Positions 5,412-5,445 of a DNA stretch of 5,445 nt are shown in pieces (within the stretch, counting starts at the first letter, position 1; each line of letters opens with the position of its first letter). The translations under genes were made by a program, and so were the position numbers. The DNA is taken from contig CALZLE010000026.1 in NCBI GenBank assembly GCA_945788205.1, positions 1-5,445 of the forward strand. The letters run 5' to 3'. This DNA is from an uncultured Desulfuromonadales bacterium (lineage in GTDB: Bacteria; Desulfobacterota; Desulfuromonadia; Desulfuromonadales; Geopsychrobacteraceae). The notes under the pieces are model-generated. The model was not told the DNA's origin and searched no databases. It saw only the letters and a program-made list of their open reading frames with translations.

Positions 5412-5445
5412 ATGAAAACAAGACAGAAACTTAATCTGCTACACG
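5412..5445 (+). CDS. Start of an unidentified gene (partial)
   Basis: An ATG at 5412 preceded by AGGAG (5399-5403) with 8-nt spacing opens a frame that stays open to the window edge, giving MKTRQKLNLLH. An in-frame GTG at 5403 is an alternative start but would overlap the ribosome site. Eleven residues with basic then hydrophobic character could precede a membrane segment, as in many sensor or chemoreceptor proteins, but the family cannot be named. Proximity to a sigma-54 motif suggests regulated expression. Confidence 0.4.
   Translation, partial: MKTRQKLNLLH

Overview
The window reads as a piece of chromosome from an anaerobic Gram-negative bacterium, most likely a deltaproteobacterium of the Desulfuromonas/Geobacter/Pelobacter kind. 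This placement is inference. It rests on a set of iron-sulfur and electron-transfer genes (a NapH-like membrane polyferredoxin, a Tat-exported DUF362 protein and two ferredoxin-containing MinD-type ATPases), a good sigma-54 type promoter motif, and the tadA/tRNA-Ser arrangement. No rRNA, insertion sequence, CRISPR array or phage gene is visible.

Layout. Positions 1-1754 hold a minus-strand unit: a promoter near 1726-1754, then a Tat-signal DUF362 protein (1698-787), then a translationally coupled membrane 4Fe-4S protein (790-1) that runs off the left edge. Positions 1762-2394 hold a second minus-strand unit: tadA (2394-1900), a tRNA-Ser(CGA) gene only 5 nt downstream (1894-1807), and a strong intrinsic terminator (1762-1801). 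From 2538 the plus strand carries a three-gene operon. It has a sigma-70 type promoter whose -10 box sits inside a 24-bp palindrome, then a two-domain NifX/NafY-like cluster-binding protein (2618-3373), then two paralogous MinD/Mrp-type ATPases with an inserted 2x[4Fe-4S] ferredoxin module (3376-4206 and 4203-5066). The genes are packed with a 2-nt gap and a 4-nt overlap. Positions 5067-5411 are an AT-rich gap without a recognisable gene. It ends in a -24/-12 promoter motif and the first codons of another plus-strand gene.

How the genes work together. The plus-strand operon resembles a reduced version of the ORP (orange protein) gene set of sulfate reducers, in which small NifX-like proteins that bind a Mo/Fe-S type cluster are encoded with paired ferredoxin-MinD ATPases. 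Here both NifX-like modules are fused in one polypeptide. The arrangement suggests an ATP- and electron-dependent metallocluster assembly or redox device, controlled by a dedicated repressor through the palindrome; substrate and purpose are unknown. The DUF362/NapH-like pair probably forms a membrane-to-periplasm redox module. tadA and the tRNA are translation housekeeping genes.
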